Assembly (NCBI GenBank): GCA_937949525.1
Contig: CALEDT010000017.1
Location: forward strand, 98,415-162,414
From: an uncultured Burkholderiales bacterium
Lineage (GTDB): Bacteria > Pseudomonadota > Gammaproteobacteria > Burkholderiales > Thiobacillaceae
Length of the DNA stretch: 64,000 bases
Reading direction: 5' to 3'
Shown: piece after piece, positions 36,430 through 45,576 of the stretch
How positions within the stretch are numbered: the stretch's first letter is position 1
How the letters are laid out: every line of letters begins with the position of its first letter
Translations under genes and position numbers: made by a program
Notes under the pieces: generated by a model
The model's input: only the letters and a program-made list of their open reading frames with translations
What the model was told of the DNA's origin: nothing
The model's database searches: none

Positions 36430-37359
36430 ATGGCGCAAACGCCCAATGTCATCGGTCTCGCGGTCATGCAACGGCTCAAGGAGACCGGTGCACCCGCGAC
36501 GCCGGAGAACTACGAGCGCACCTACTACGAGCTTTCCGGCCTGCCGCCGCCGGAGAAGCCGGCGCCTGCGACGGAGCCCAGCCCCTGGTGTCTGGAACTG
36601 CTGGCCATGGTACGCGAGATGGTTACGCAGATCAGCGACCAGACGGAAACCCTGGCCAAGGATCTGGGCGAAAAGAACCGGGATCTCGCCGGCAATGTCC
36701 AGAGCCTGAAAACCAGCCGCGACAAGCACGAAATCCTGCGCCTGCTGTCCACCGTGGTGATGCAGGCGGGCGGCATCCAGAACACGGTGGAAGCCAGCCA
36801 CCGCGAGCTGCTCGAAACGCGCCGCTCGCTGTCCGCGATGCAGGCCGAACTGGCGGAAACGCGCCAGATGCTGAACGAGGACGCGCTCACCGGCGCGCTC
36901 AACCGCCGCGGTCTGGACCAGACCCTGGAGCGGGAGGTGGCGCGCGCGCAGCGCAACCAGACGCGCTTCAGTCTGGCCATGTTGGATCTGGACCACTTCA
37001 AGAAGCTCAACGACACCCATGGCCACGAGGCCGGCGACCGCATGCTGGTGCATTTCGCTGCGCTGATCAAGTCGGTGCTGCGCAAGTCGGATGCCTTCGT
37101 GCGCTACGGCGGCGAGGAATTCACCGTGCTGTTGCCCGATACCGACGCACGCGGCGCGATGTTCGTACTCGGCCGCCTGCAACAGTTGATGGCCAAGACG
37201 CCGCTGATGCACGAGGGCCGGCCGATCACGGCCACCTTCAGCGCCGGCATCGCCACGCTGCGCGCCGAGGAGAACGGCCATGCCCTGCTGCGCCGCGCCG
37301 ACGAGGCGCTTTACCAGGCCAAGAACGGAGGACGCAATCTCATCAAGATCGCCGGTTGA
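36430..37359 (+). CDS. Diguanylate cyclase, soluble GGDEF protein
   Basis: 309 residues. The N-terminus (about 1-130) is a helical region with no membrane segment and a coiled coil around 110-150. The C-terminal GGDEF domain carries GGEEF at 227-231, with an RxxD inhibitory site (RKSD, 218-221) five residues before it, and FSAGIATLRAEE later, so an active, product-inhibited cyclase is predicted. The input signal is unknown. The rsmB gene starts inside its last 80 nt in another frame. Confidence 0.88.
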   Translation: MAQTPNVIGLAVMQRLKETGAPATPENYERTYYELSGLPPPEKPAPATEPSPWCLELLAMVREMVTQISDQTETLAKDLGEKNRDLAGNVQSLKTSRDKHEILRLLSTVVMQAGGIQNTVEASHRELLETRRSLSAMQAELAETRQMLNEDALTGALNRRGLDQTLEREVARAQRNQTRFSLAMLDLDHFKKLNDTHGHEAGDRMLVHFAALIKSVLRKSDAFVRYGGEEFTVLLPDTDARGAMFVLGRLQQLMAKTPLMHEGRPITATFSAGIATLRAEENGHALLRRADEALYQAKNGGRNLIKIAG

Positions 37360-38626
37360 CGGAGCCGACGCACGCACCCTCGCCGCCGAACTGGTCAACC
37401 GCGTCCTGCTCGATGGCCACGCATTGACCCAAGGCCTGGCCGAACTGCGTGGCTCCGCCGACGCGCGCGCGCTGGCCGGCGCGCAACACCTGGCCTACGG
37501 CACGCTGCGCCAGGCCGGCCGGCTGCGTTTCCACCTGCGCCACCTGACCCACCGACCGCTGAACCCGCCACGCTTGGCCGGTCATCTGCTGGTGGCCTTG
37601 CATGAACTCGATGCCGAACTGGAGCCGCCGTACGCCGTGGTCAACGAACACGTGACGGCGGTCGCGCGCCGCCACGAGCGCGCGCGCGGCTTCGCCAATG
37701 CGGTGCTACGCGCCTTCCTGCGCCAGCGCGACGGCCTGCGCCGGGCGGCCATGGACGACGACGAGGCGCGCTGGAACTTTCCCGCCTGGTGGCTGGAGCG
37801 GCTGCGCGCCGAGTATCCGGACGATTGGCAGACCATCGTCACCATGCAGAACCAGCCGCCGCCGATGACCTTGCGTGTCAACACGCACGTCACCACGCTG
37901 GATGACTATCGGCGGATACTCGCCGGCGCCGACATCGCCTGCCGGCAGACCGGGCCGGAGGCGCTGACCCTGACACGGCCGCTGCCCGTCGCCGAGCTGC
38001 CCGGCTTCGCGCACGGGCTGGTGTCGGTGCAGGATCGCGGCGCGCAATGGGCGGCCCCGTTGCTCGATGTCGCCGATGACATGCGCGTGCTCGACGCCTG
38101 TGCCGCGCCCGGCGGCAAGACTGCGCACCTGCTGGAACGGGCACGCATCGACCTGCTGGCGCTGGACAGCGACGCCGCTCGCCTGGCGCGCGTCCGCGAC
38201 AACCTCCAGCGCCTAAGGCTCGACACCGCCGAACTGCGCGTGGCCGACGCCGGCACGCCGGCAGACTGGTGGGATGGTCGGCCGTTCGACCGCATCCTGC
38301 TGGACGCACCCTGCACCGGCTCGGGCATCGTGCGCCGCCATGCCGACGGCAAGTGGCTCAAGCGCGCCGAAGATGCGCAACATCTGGCGCGCCAGCAGAC
38401 GCGCCTGCTGGAGGCTTTATGGCCGCTGCTGCGACCGGGTGGCAGAATGCTCTACGTGACCTGCAGCTTGTTCCGCGTGGAAAACGGCGAACGTGTCGCG
38501 CGTTTCCTCGCCCGCCATGCCGATGCCGCGCTCGAATCCGTCGCACCCGAGGGCGCGCGGGCGGGCCAGTTGCTCCCCAGTGCGGATACGGATGGATTTT
38601 TTTATGCCCGCTTGCTCAAGACGTGA
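37280..38626 (+). CDS. rsmB: 16S rRNA m5C967 methyltransferase RsmB
   Basis: 448 residues. Methylates C967 of 16S rRNA. An N-terminal NusB-like domain (AYGTLRQAGRLRFHL, VNEHVTAVARRHERARGFANAVLR) precedes the methyltransferase with DACAAPGGKTAHLLE, LLDAPCTGSGIVRRH and the catalytic VTCSLFRVENGE. The only possible start codon before the conserved part is ATG 37280, which has GAGGAG 7 nt upstream, so the gene overlaps the diguanylate cyclase by 80 nt. The first ~30 residues are therefore dual-coded and not conserved. Usually def-fmt precede rsmB; here they do not. Confidence 0.92.
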   Translation: MPCCAAPTRRFTRPRTEDAISSRSPVDGADARTLAAELVNRVLLDGHALTQGLAELRGSADARALAGAQHLAYGTLRQAGRLRFHLRHLTHRPLNPPRLAGHLLVALHELDAELEPPYAVVNEHVTAVARRHERARGFANAVLRAFLRQRDGLRRAAMDDDEARWNFPAWWLERLRAEYPDDWQTIVTMQNQPPPMTLRVNTHVTTLDDYRRILAGADIACRQTGPEALTLTRPLPVAELPGFAHGLVSVQDRGAQWAAPLLDVADDMRVLDACAAPGGKTAHLLERARIDLLALDSDAARLARVRDNLQRLRLDTAELRVADAGTPADWWDGRPFDRILLDAPCTGSGIVRRHADGKWLKRAEDAQHLARQQTRLLEALWPLLRPGGRMLYVTCSLFRVENGERVARFLARHADAALESVAPEGARAGQLLPSADTDGFFYARLLKT

Positions 38627-39170
38627 CTTCGTGCGCGCCGTCCTGCTCGGCGCGGCGCTGCTGTTCACGTCCGGCGCGCAGGCCATCGGCATCGAACTGG
38701 CGCGTGCCGAAATCACCCAGCAAGGCGAGTACTTCCAGGTCTCGGGTCAGTTCGACATCGAACTCTCGCCCACGCTGTCCGATGCCGTCACACGCGGCGT
38801 GCAACTGACCTTCGTCCAGGCGTTCGAGGCCGAGCGCCTGCGCGATTTCTGGCTGGCGGAGAATCTGGTCCGGCTGGAGCGCAGCGTCCGTCTGTCCTAC
38901 AACGCGCTGCTGCGCCAGTACTACGTCTCGCTGTCGGGCGTGTCGTCGTCGCACGACAGCCTGGAAGACGCGCTGCGCGCGGTGGGCGACCTGCGCGACT
39001 GGAGCGTGTTGAGCGTGAAGCAGATGCGGCGCAAGGCAAACTATCGCGCCTACCTGCGCCTTTATCTGGACATCGGTCAACTGCCCAAGCCGTTGCAGGT
39101 CAACGCGCTGGCCTCTTCGTCGCGCTGGCAACTCGATTCGGGCTGGCAGGAACGCACGTTCCGCTACTGA
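38604..39170 (+). CDS. DUF4390 secreted protein
   Basis: 188 residues, with an ATG at 38604 overlapping the rsmB 3' end by 23 nt; an ATG four codons upstream is an alternative. An N-terminal signal peptide (RRDFVRAVLLGAALLFTSGAQA) is followed by a beta-rich domain matching DUF4390 proteins (FQVSGQFDIELSPTLSDAVTRGVQLTF, WVLSV-type core, KANYRAYLRLYLDIGQLPKPLQ). The family is regularly found between rsmB and ntrY in gammaproteobacteria; its role is unknown, but genomic position suggests a link to envelope sensing by the following kinase. Confidence 0.8.
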   Translation: MPACSRRDFVRAVLLGAALLFTSGAQAIGIELARAEITQQGEYFQVSGQFDIELSPTLSDAVTRGVQLTFVQAFEAERLRDFWLAENLVRLERSVRLSYNALLRQYYVSLSGVSSSHDSLEDALRAVGDLRDWSVLSVKQMRRKANYRAYLRLYLDIGQLPKPLQVNALASSSRWQLDSGWQERTFRY

Positions 39171-39250
39171 ACGAAAGGGGGAACGGACATCGGCCATACG
39201 GACCCGAGCACATCCGGCAGAATGGCCCCCGTCCCGTTTCCCGTGTCTCC

Positions 39251-41386
39251 ATGATCTACCTGGTCACCGCCAGCCTGCTGCTCGGTTCCGCGCTGATCGG
39301 CCTGCTCGCCACCGCCGCCGACAACACGGCGTTCCTGGCGGAGAACATCTCGCTGCTGCTGACCGTCACCCTGGGCGGCGTGCTCGGCCTGATCACGCTG
39401 ATCACCTATCAGGCGTTCGTACTGATCCGGCGGGTGCGCGCGGGCGTGTTTGGCGCGCGCCTGACCGCGCGCTTCTTCGTCATCATCAGCCTGATGGCAC
39501 TGGTGCCGGGCATGGTGGTGTACGTGGTGTCGGTGCAGTTCCTGACGCGCTCTATCGAATCCTGGTTCGACGTGCGCATGGAGGGCGCCCTGGAAGGCGG
39601 GCTGACCCTCGGCCGCACCGCGCTGGAGCACGTGCAGCGCGAGGTGACGCGCAAGAGCGAATCGCTCGGCCGCCAACTCAGCGACATGCCGGCCGTGCTG
39701 CAGGCCGCGCGGCTCGATGAATTGCGCGAGGCGGCCGGATTGCAGGAGGCCGCGCTGCTCGACGGCAGCGGACGCCTACTGGCGTTTTCCTCGGCCAGTC
39801 CGAGCAGTCTGATCCCACCGCCACCCGACCCGGGCGCGCTGTGGCAGGCGCGCCTGGGCCAACCCTGGACGCGCCTGCAAGCCACCGATGGCGGTGGCAT
39901 ACAGGTGCAGGTGGTGACTCCGGTCAGCCTGGCCAGCATCACCGACAACCCGCGTCTGCTGCACGTCATCCATCCGGTGCCACAGCAACTGGCGCGCGAC
40001 GCCGCGCATGTCGAACAGGCGCGTCAGGGTTACCAGGAACTGCTGCTGTCGCGCCTGGGACTGAAGCGGTTGTACGGCATCTCGCTGACCATGGCGTTGA
40101 CGCTGGCGCTGTTCTCGGCGCTCAGTCTGGCGTTTCTGGTATCCGAGCGTCTGGCGGCACCGTTGCGTGCCCTCGCGCGTGGCACTCGGGCGGTGGCGCG
40201 TGGCGACTACACCCAGGTGCATGCGGTCGCCAGCCGCGATGAACTGGGCATGCTGACGCACTCCTTCAACCGCATGACGCGTCAGTTGTCGGAAGCCCGC
40301 GCCGCGGCCGAGGAGAGCCACGACAAACTGCTGCACGCCAACGCCTACCTCGATGGCGTGCTGGCCAGCGTCACTGCCGGCGTGGTGACGCTGGAAGGCG
40401 ACCTGCGCGTGCGACTGGTCAACCCGGCGGCCGCCGCGCTGCTCGGCCAGCCGCGTGAGGCGCTGGAGGATCGCGCGCTGGAGACGTGGGGCGGGGACGA
40501 CGACGGACTGCGCCGCTTCGCCCGCGCCGTCGCCGGCCTCTTCCATGCCCACCCTGGCCAGCCCTGGCGCGCACAGCTCGAACTGGACACGCCGGCCGGC
40601 CATCAGATTCTGCTGGCGCGCGGCACCCCGCTGAGCGCGGCGCCGCAGCCCGACTACGTGCTGGTGCTGGACGACGTCACCCAACTGCTGCGTGCCCAGC
40701 GCGACGCCGCCTGGGGCGAGGCCGCGCGGCGCATGGCGCACGAGATCAAGAATCCGCTCACCCCGATCCAGTTGTCGGCGGAACGTCTGGAGGCAAGACT
40801 GGCCGACCGCCTCGATCCGGCAGGGCGCGAAACACTGACGCGCGCGGTCGCCACCATCGTCGGTCAGGTCGGCGCCATGAAGGGCCTGGTCGACGCGTTC
40901 GCGCAATATGCCCGCCTGCCCTCGCCGCGCATCGAACGCGTCGATCTGGCAGCGTTGGTACGCGAGGTCGTGGGCCTGTACGAGGCGGAAATTCCGATTA
41001 ACATTGCGCTGCAACCCGACCTCGCGCCGGTGGCCGGCGATCCGTCCCTGCTGCGTCAAGTCCTGGTCAACCTGCTCAAAAATGCGCGCGAGGCCCTGGC
41101 CGGCACGCCGGCGCCGCAGGTTGAAATCGACCTGCGCCGGGACGGCGAGCGCCTCCAACTGTGCGTGCAGGACAATGGGCCGGGTTTCGCGGAGGACCTG
41201 AAACCGCGCCTGTTCGAACCCTATGCCACCAGCAAGCCGAAAGGCACCGGCCTGGGTCTGGCGGTGGTGAAAAAGATCGTCGAGGAACATCACGGCGAGA
41301 TACGCGTGCTCGATCCGGCGGGCGGCGGCGCGAGAATCTGTGTATGGTTGCCGGTCTTGAGCGATGGAGATACTGGCCATGCCTGA
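39251..41386 (+). CDS. ntrY: NtrY-type membrane histidine kinase
   Basis: 711 residues. Three N-terminal membrane helices (about 1-25, 30-58, 75-97), an extracytoplasmic region, a further helix near 280, HAMP (APLRALARGTRAVARGDYTQV), PAS (LDGVLASVTAGVVTLEGDLRV), the H-box RMAHEIKNPLTPIQLSAERL and an ATPase domain ending DNGPGFAEDL and GTGLGLAVVKKIVEEH. The layout matches NtrY, which responds to nitrogen or redox cues in other bacteria. It overlaps the regulator gene by 8 nt. All kinase motifs are intact, in contrast to the damaged ATPase domain of its partner. Confidence 0.9.
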   Translation: MIYLVTASLLLGSALIGLLATAADNTAFLAENISLLLTVTLGGVLGLITLITYQAFVLIRRVRAGVFGARLTARFFVIISLMALVPGMVVYVVSVQFLTRSIESWFDVRMEGALEGGLTLGRTALEHVQREVTRKSESLGRQLSDMPAVLQAARLDELREAAGLQEAALLDGSGRLLAFSSASPSSLIPPPPDPGALWQARLGQPWTRLQATDGGGIQVQVVTPVSLASITDNPRLLHVIHPVPQQLARDAAHVEQARQGYQELLLSRLGLKRLYGISLTMALTLALFSALSLAFLVSERLAAPLRALARGTRAVARGDYTQVHAVASRDELGMLTHSFNRMTRQLSEARAAAEESHDKLLHANAYLDGVLASVTAGVVTLEGDLRVRLVNPAAAALLGQPREALEDRALETWGGDDDGLRRFARAVAGLFHAHPGQPWRAQLELDTPAGHQILLARGTPLSAAPQPDYVLVLDDVTQLLRAQRDAAWGEAARRMAHEIKNPLTPIQLSAERLEARLADRLDPAGRETLTRAVATIVGQVGAMKGLVDAFAQYARLPSPRIERVDLAALVREVVGLYEAEIPINIALQPDLAPVAGDPSLLRQVLVNLLKNAREALAGTPAPQVEIDLRRDGERLQLCVQDNGPGFAEDLKPRLFEPYATSKPKGTGLGLAVVKKIVEEHHGEIRVLDPAGGGARICVWLPVLSDGDTGHA

Positions 41387-42674
41387 AATACTGGTGGTGG
41401 ACGACGAACCCGGCATCCGCGAGCTGATGCGCGAAATCCTCGAAGAAGAGGGTTTCGACGTGCGCGCCGCGGACAACGGTGCCAGCGCACGCACCGCGCT
41501 GGAGGCCAAGGTGCCGGATCTGGTGCTGTTGGACATCTGGATGCCCGACGTCGACGGCGTCACGCTGCTCAAGGAATGGAAGACGCAAGGCCGGCTGACC
41601 ATGCCGGTGATCATGATGTCCGGCCACGGCACGGTGCATACCGCCGTGGAGGCCACCCGGCTGGGTGCGTTCGACTACCTGGAAAAGCCGGTGTCCTACA
41701 AGCAACTGCTGGAGACCGTGCGCAAGGCGCTGGAGGTGCGCGCCGCGCGCCCGACCACCAGCGGCACGCTGGCGGCCCTGGGCGACAGCGAGACCATACG
41801 GCGGCTCACGCAACGGCTCAACCTCGCTGCCAGCGCCGGCCTGCCGCTGCTGCTGCTGACCCACCCGGGCGCCGGCGAGGAGGTGGTTGCGCATTACATG
41901 ACGCCGCCGGATGGCCCCTTCCTGCGCATCGACGAACCCGCGGCACTGGCCGAACGACCGGTCGAACTGCTCGGCCGCGCCAAGGGCGGCCTGATCTTCG
42001 TGCCCGACATCGCCGGCCTGTCGCTGATGCAGCAGCGCGGGCTGGTGCTGCTGGTATCGCGCCGCGCCGAGTTTGCCGTGCGCGTGGTGGCGGCCTGCAC
42101 GCGGCCGCCCTCGCAACTGCTCGCCGACAACCTGCTCGGCCAGGAACTGCATGACCTGTTCGCCCATGCGGTGGTGGAGATGCCGACCTTGGCGAGCCGA
42201 CGCGAGGACATCGCCGGCCTGGCCACGCGCATGCTGGAGGACGCCTGCGTGCGCCTGCTGGTGCCGCCCCGGCGCTTTTCCACCGCTGCGCTGGAGGCTC
42301 TGGCCGCGCACGACTGGCCGGGCAATCTGGCCGAACTGGAAGCGCTGGCAGGGCGTCTGGCACTGGCGGCGTCGCAGGACGCGCGTGACGAGGAGATCGA
42401 CGTCGCCGCGGTGCGCGAGATACTCGGTACGGCCGCGGGCGCCCAGGGCCCCGGCGGCATCGACCTGATGCTGCATCTGCCGTTGAAGGAGGCGCGCGAC
42501 GCGTTCGAGAAAGCCTATCTCGAAGCATTGTTGGCGGAATGCGGTTGGGCCATGAGCAAAACCGCGGAACGTGCCGGGCTAGACCGCACCAACCTGTATC
42601 GTAAGGTGAAACAGTTGGGCATCGAGGCACCGGGCAAGTTGGCGGATGGCGGCAAGAACAAAGGGGAAGGGTAA
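41379..42674 (+). CDS. NtrX-like response regulator with degenerate AAA+ domain
   Basis: 431 residues from ATG 41379 (GGAG upstream); an earlier ATG at 41364 is possible. The receiver domain has DLVLLDIWMPDVDG with its phospho-acceptor Asp. The C-terminal Fis-type helix-turn-helix (AECGWAMSKTAERAGLDRTNLYRKVK) is intact. Between them, where NtrC-family AAA+ sequence is expected, the Walker A loop reads THPGAGEEV without its Lys, GAFTGA is absent and Walker B DE is replaced (LIFVPDIAG), yet WPGNLAELE is still recognisable. It can probably bind DNA when phosphorylated but should not activate sigma-54 polymerase. ntrY is immediately upstream and trkA follows. Confidence 0.88.
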   Translation: MPEILVVDDEPGIRELMREILEEEGFDVRAADNGASARTALEAKVPDLVLLDIWMPDVDGVTLLKEWKTQGRLTMPVIMMSGHGTVHTAVEATRLGAFDYLEKPVSYKQLLETVRKALEVRAARPTTSGTLAALGDSETIRRLTQRLNLAASAGLPLLLLTHPGAGEEVVAHYMTPPDGPFLRIDEPAALAERPVELLGRAKGGLIFVPDIAGLSLMQQRGLVLLVSRRAEFAVRVVAACTRPPSQLLADNLLGQELHDLFAHAVVEMPTLASRREDIAGLATRMLEDACVRLLVPPRRFSTAALEALAAHDWPGNLAELEALAGRLALAASQDARDEEIDVAAVREILGTAAGAQGPGGIDLMLHLPLKEARDAFEKAYLEALLAECGWAMSKTAERAGLDRTNLYRKVKQLGIEAPGKLADGGKNKGEG

Positions 42675-42728
42675 GCCCCACCCCGCCGCCGGCGCACAGC
42701 CAACGGCCTTTCGCCCTTCACGCCCGAC

Positions 42729-44102
42729 ATGAAGATCATCATCCTCGGCGCCGGCCAGGTCGGTTCCAATCTGGCCGAACACCTGGTGCGCGAAGGCAAC
42801 GACCTGACCGTGGTCGACATCGACGGCGACAAGCTCGCCGCCCTGCAGGACCGTTTCGACCTGCGCACGGTGCAGGGCCAGGCCTCACATCCCTCGGTGC
42901 TGAGGCAGGCCGGCGCCAACGACGCGGACATGCTGGTTGCGGTGACGCTCAACGACGAAACCAACATGGTGGCCTGCAAACTGGCCGGCACCCTGTTCAA
43001 CATCCCCACGAAGATCGCGCGCATCCGCGCCGTGGATTACATGCGGCACCCCAAGCTGTTCGGTCCGGAACATTTCGGTGTCGACCACGTCATCGCGCCG
43101 GAACAGGAGATCACGGACTACCTGCGCAAGCTCATCGACTATCCGGAGGCGCTGCAGGTGGTGGATTTCGGCGGCGGCCGGGCGCGCCTGGTGGCGGTGC
43201 GCGCGCGTGCCGGCGGGCCGCTGGTCGGCCACGAACTGCGCAATCTGCAGAAACACCTGCCGGGTCTGGACGCGCGTGTGGCCGCCATCTTCCGGCGCGA
43301 CCGCACCATCGTCCCGGAAGGGCGCACGGTGATCCAGGACAATGACGAGATCTTCTTCATCGCCGCCACCGAGAACATCCGCGCGGTGATGAAGGAGATG
43401 CGCCGCGGCGACAAGAGCGTGCGACGGGTGATGATCGTCGGGGGCGGCAACATCGGTCAGCGCTTGGCGAAGAACCTGGAGGACGTCTACGAGGTCAAGC
43501 TCATCGACCACAACAAGAAGAGCACCGCGCGCCTGGCCGAGGTGCTCAAGCGCACGTTGGTGCTGACCGGCGATGCCACCGACGAGGACCTGCTGCTGCA
43601 GGAGAACGTCGAGGACATGGACGTGTTCTGCGCCCTGACCAACGACGACGAGGACAACATCATGGCCTCCCTGCTGGCCAAGCGCTTGGGCGCGAGGAAG
43701 GTGATCGCGCTGATCAATCGCGCCAGCTATGTCGACTTACTGCAAGGCGGCGAGATCGACATCGCGCTGTCGCCGGCGCAGGCCACCATCGGCCCGCTGC
43801 TGACGCACATCCGGCGCGGCCACATGGCGGTGGTGCATTCCCTGCGGCGTGGCGCGGCCGAAGCCCTGGAAGCGGTGGTCCATGGCGACGCCCGTGCGTC
43901 CAAATTGACGGGGCGACGCATCGAGCAGGTCGACCTGCCCGAGGGGGTTACCATCGGCGCCATCCTGCGCGGCCAACAGGTGCTGATCGCGCATCACGAC
44001 AGCGTCATCGAGTCGGACGACCACCTGATCCTGTTCGTGCCGAACAAGCGCCTGATTCCCAAGGTGGAGAAGCTGTTCTCGGTCGGCATGAGCTTCTTCT
44101 GA
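42729..44102 (+). CDS. trkA: Trk potassium uptake system regulatory subunit TrkA
   Basis: 457 residues with two RCK halves. Each half has a nucleotide-binding N domain: MKIIILGAGQVGSNLAEHL at the N-terminus and RVMIVGGGNIGQRLAKNLE from about residue 235, followed by TrkA-C domains. TrkA binds NAD(H)/ATP and gates TrkH. trkH starts 10 nt downstream, so the pair is co-transcribed, and ntrX precedes it. Length is as in E. coli. Confidence 0.95.
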   Translation: MKIIILGAGQVGSNLAEHLVREGNDLTVVDIDGDKLAALQDRFDLRTVQGQASHPSVLRQAGANDADMLVAVTLNDETNMVACKLAGTLFNIPTKIARIRAVDYMRHPKLFGPEHFGVDHVIAPEQEITDYLRKLIDYPEALQVVDFGGGRARLVAVRARAGGPLVGHELRNLQKHLPGLDARVAAIFRRDRTIVPEGRTVIQDNDEIFFIAATENIRAVMKEMRRGDKSVRRVMIVGGGNIGQRLAKNLEDVYEVKLIDHNKKSTARLAEVLKRTLVLTGDATDEDLLLQENVEDMDVFCALTNDDEDNIMASLLAKRLGARKVIALINRASYVDLLQGGEIDIALSPAQATIGPLLTHIRRGHMAVVHSLRRGAAEALEAVVHGDARASKLTGRRIEQVDLPEGVTIGAILRGQQVLIAHHDSVIESDDHLILFVPNKRLIPKVEKLFSVGMSFF

Positions 44103-44112
44103 GACGCGCCCT

Positions 44113-45576
44113 ATGCTGGTGCGCCATCTGTTCCCGCTGCTGCATGTGCTGGGCATCATCGTCGCCGGTTTCGGCGTGTCGATGCTGGTGCCGCTGACGC
44201 TGGCGGAAATCACGCGCGACGGCGCGCAGCACGCCTACGACGAAGCGTTCCTGATCACCATGGGCAGCGGCGGGCTGCTGTGGCTGATCGGCCGTCACTG
44301 GCGACGCGAACTGAAGACGCGCGACGGCATCCTGCTGGTGGTGCTGACCTGGACGCTGCTGCCGTTGTTCGCCGCGCTGCCGCTGCTGTTCTACATGCCG
44401 GACATGAAACCGGTCGACGCCTATTTCGAAGCCATGTCCGGTCTCACCGCCACCGGCGCGACCGTGTTGGCCGGCCTGGACGAGTTGCCCAATTCGATCA
44501 ACCTGTGGCGTGCGCAACTGCACTGGTTGGGCGGTCTGGGTGTCATCGTGCTGGTGGTGGCGGTGCTGCCGCTGCTCGGCGTCGGCGGACGCCAGATGTT
44601 CAAGGCGGAGACGCCGACACCGATGAAGGACCAGAAGCTGACGCCACGCATGGCGGAGACCGCCAAAGGACTGTGGGTGGTCTATATCCTGCTGACGCTG
44701 GCCTGCATCGCGGTATTCCACGTGCTTGGCATGTCGCTGTTCGACGCGGTGGTGCATGGCTTCTCGGTCATGGGACTGGGCGGTTTCTCCTCGCACGATG
44801 CCAGTCTGGGCTACTTCGATTCGGTGGCGATCGAAGTCGCCGCCGCCACCTTCGCGCTGATCGCCGGCATCAACTTCGCCACCCATTTCGCCGCGCTGCG
44901 CGGCCTCAGCCTGCGCGCCTACGCCCATGATCCGGAAATCCGCTGGTTCCTGGCCTTCGTGCTGATCAGTTGTGTGCTGCTCGCGCTGTTGCTGTGGGCG
45001 CGCGACTACTACCTGGACTTCCCCACCGCGCTGCGCTATGCCGCGTTCAACACCATTTCGGTCGCCACCACTCTCGGCTTTTCCACCACCGACTACGGCC
45101 ACTGGCCGTTCTTCGCCGGGCTGTGGCTGATGTTCCTGTGCAGCTTCTCCACCAGTGCCGGCTCCACCGGCGGCGGCATCAAGATGATGCGGGCGATGTT
45201 GCTGTACAAGCAGGTGTATCGCGAGCTGCGCAAGCTGATCCACCCCAACGCGCAGATTCCGCTGCGTCTGGGCGAGCAGTTGGTGCCGAACAAGATCGTC
45301 TACGCCGTGCTCGCCTTTTTCTTCATCTACGTGGCATCCATCGTCACACTCAGCTTCATCCTGTCGTTTTCCGGCCTGGACGTACTCACGGCGTTCTCCG
45401 CCATCGTGGCCTGCATCAACAACACCGGCCCCGGTCTCGGCCAGGTCGGCCCGGCCACGACCTATGGCAGCCTGACCGATTTCCAGACCGCGTTGTGCAC
45501 CTTCGCGATGCTGCTCGGCCGGCTGGAACTGTTCACCCTGCTGGTGGTGCTGACACCGGCCTTCTGGCGCAAGTGA
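44113..45576 (+). CDS. trkH: Trk potassium transporter membrane subunit TrkH
   Basis: 487 residues with about ten membrane helices. Four selectivity-filter-like segments expected for the family are visible, including AMSGLTATGATVL, FNTISVATTLGFSTTDY and INNTGPGLGQVGP; the conserved TSAGSTGGGIKMMR follows the third. Imports K+ together with TrkA. Its stop overlaps a GTG start of an unknown gene, suggesting translational coupling. Confidence 0.95.
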   Translation: MLVRHLFPLLHVLGIIVAGFGVSMLVPLTLAEITRDGAQHAYDEAFLITMGSGGLLWLIGRHWRRELKTRDGILLVVLTWTLLPLFAALPLLFYMPDMKPVDAYFEAMSGLTATGATVLAGLDELPNSINLWRAQLHWLGGLGVIVLVVAVLPLLGVGGRQMFKAETPTPMKDQKLTPRMAETAKGLWVVYILLTLACIAVFHVLGMSLFDAVVHGFSVMGLGGFSSHDASLGYFDSVAIEVAAATFALIAGINFATHFAALRGLSLRAYAHDPEIRWFLAFVLISCVLLALLLWARDYYLDFPTALRYAAFNTISVATTLGFSTTDYGHWPFFAGLWLMFLCSFSTSAGSTGGGIKMMRAMLLYKQVYRELRKLIHPNAQIPLRLGEQLVPNKIVYAVLAFFFIYVASIVTLSFILSFSGLDVLTAFSAIVACINNTGPGLGQVGPATTYGSLTDFQTALCTFAMLLGRLELFTLLVVLTPAFWRK

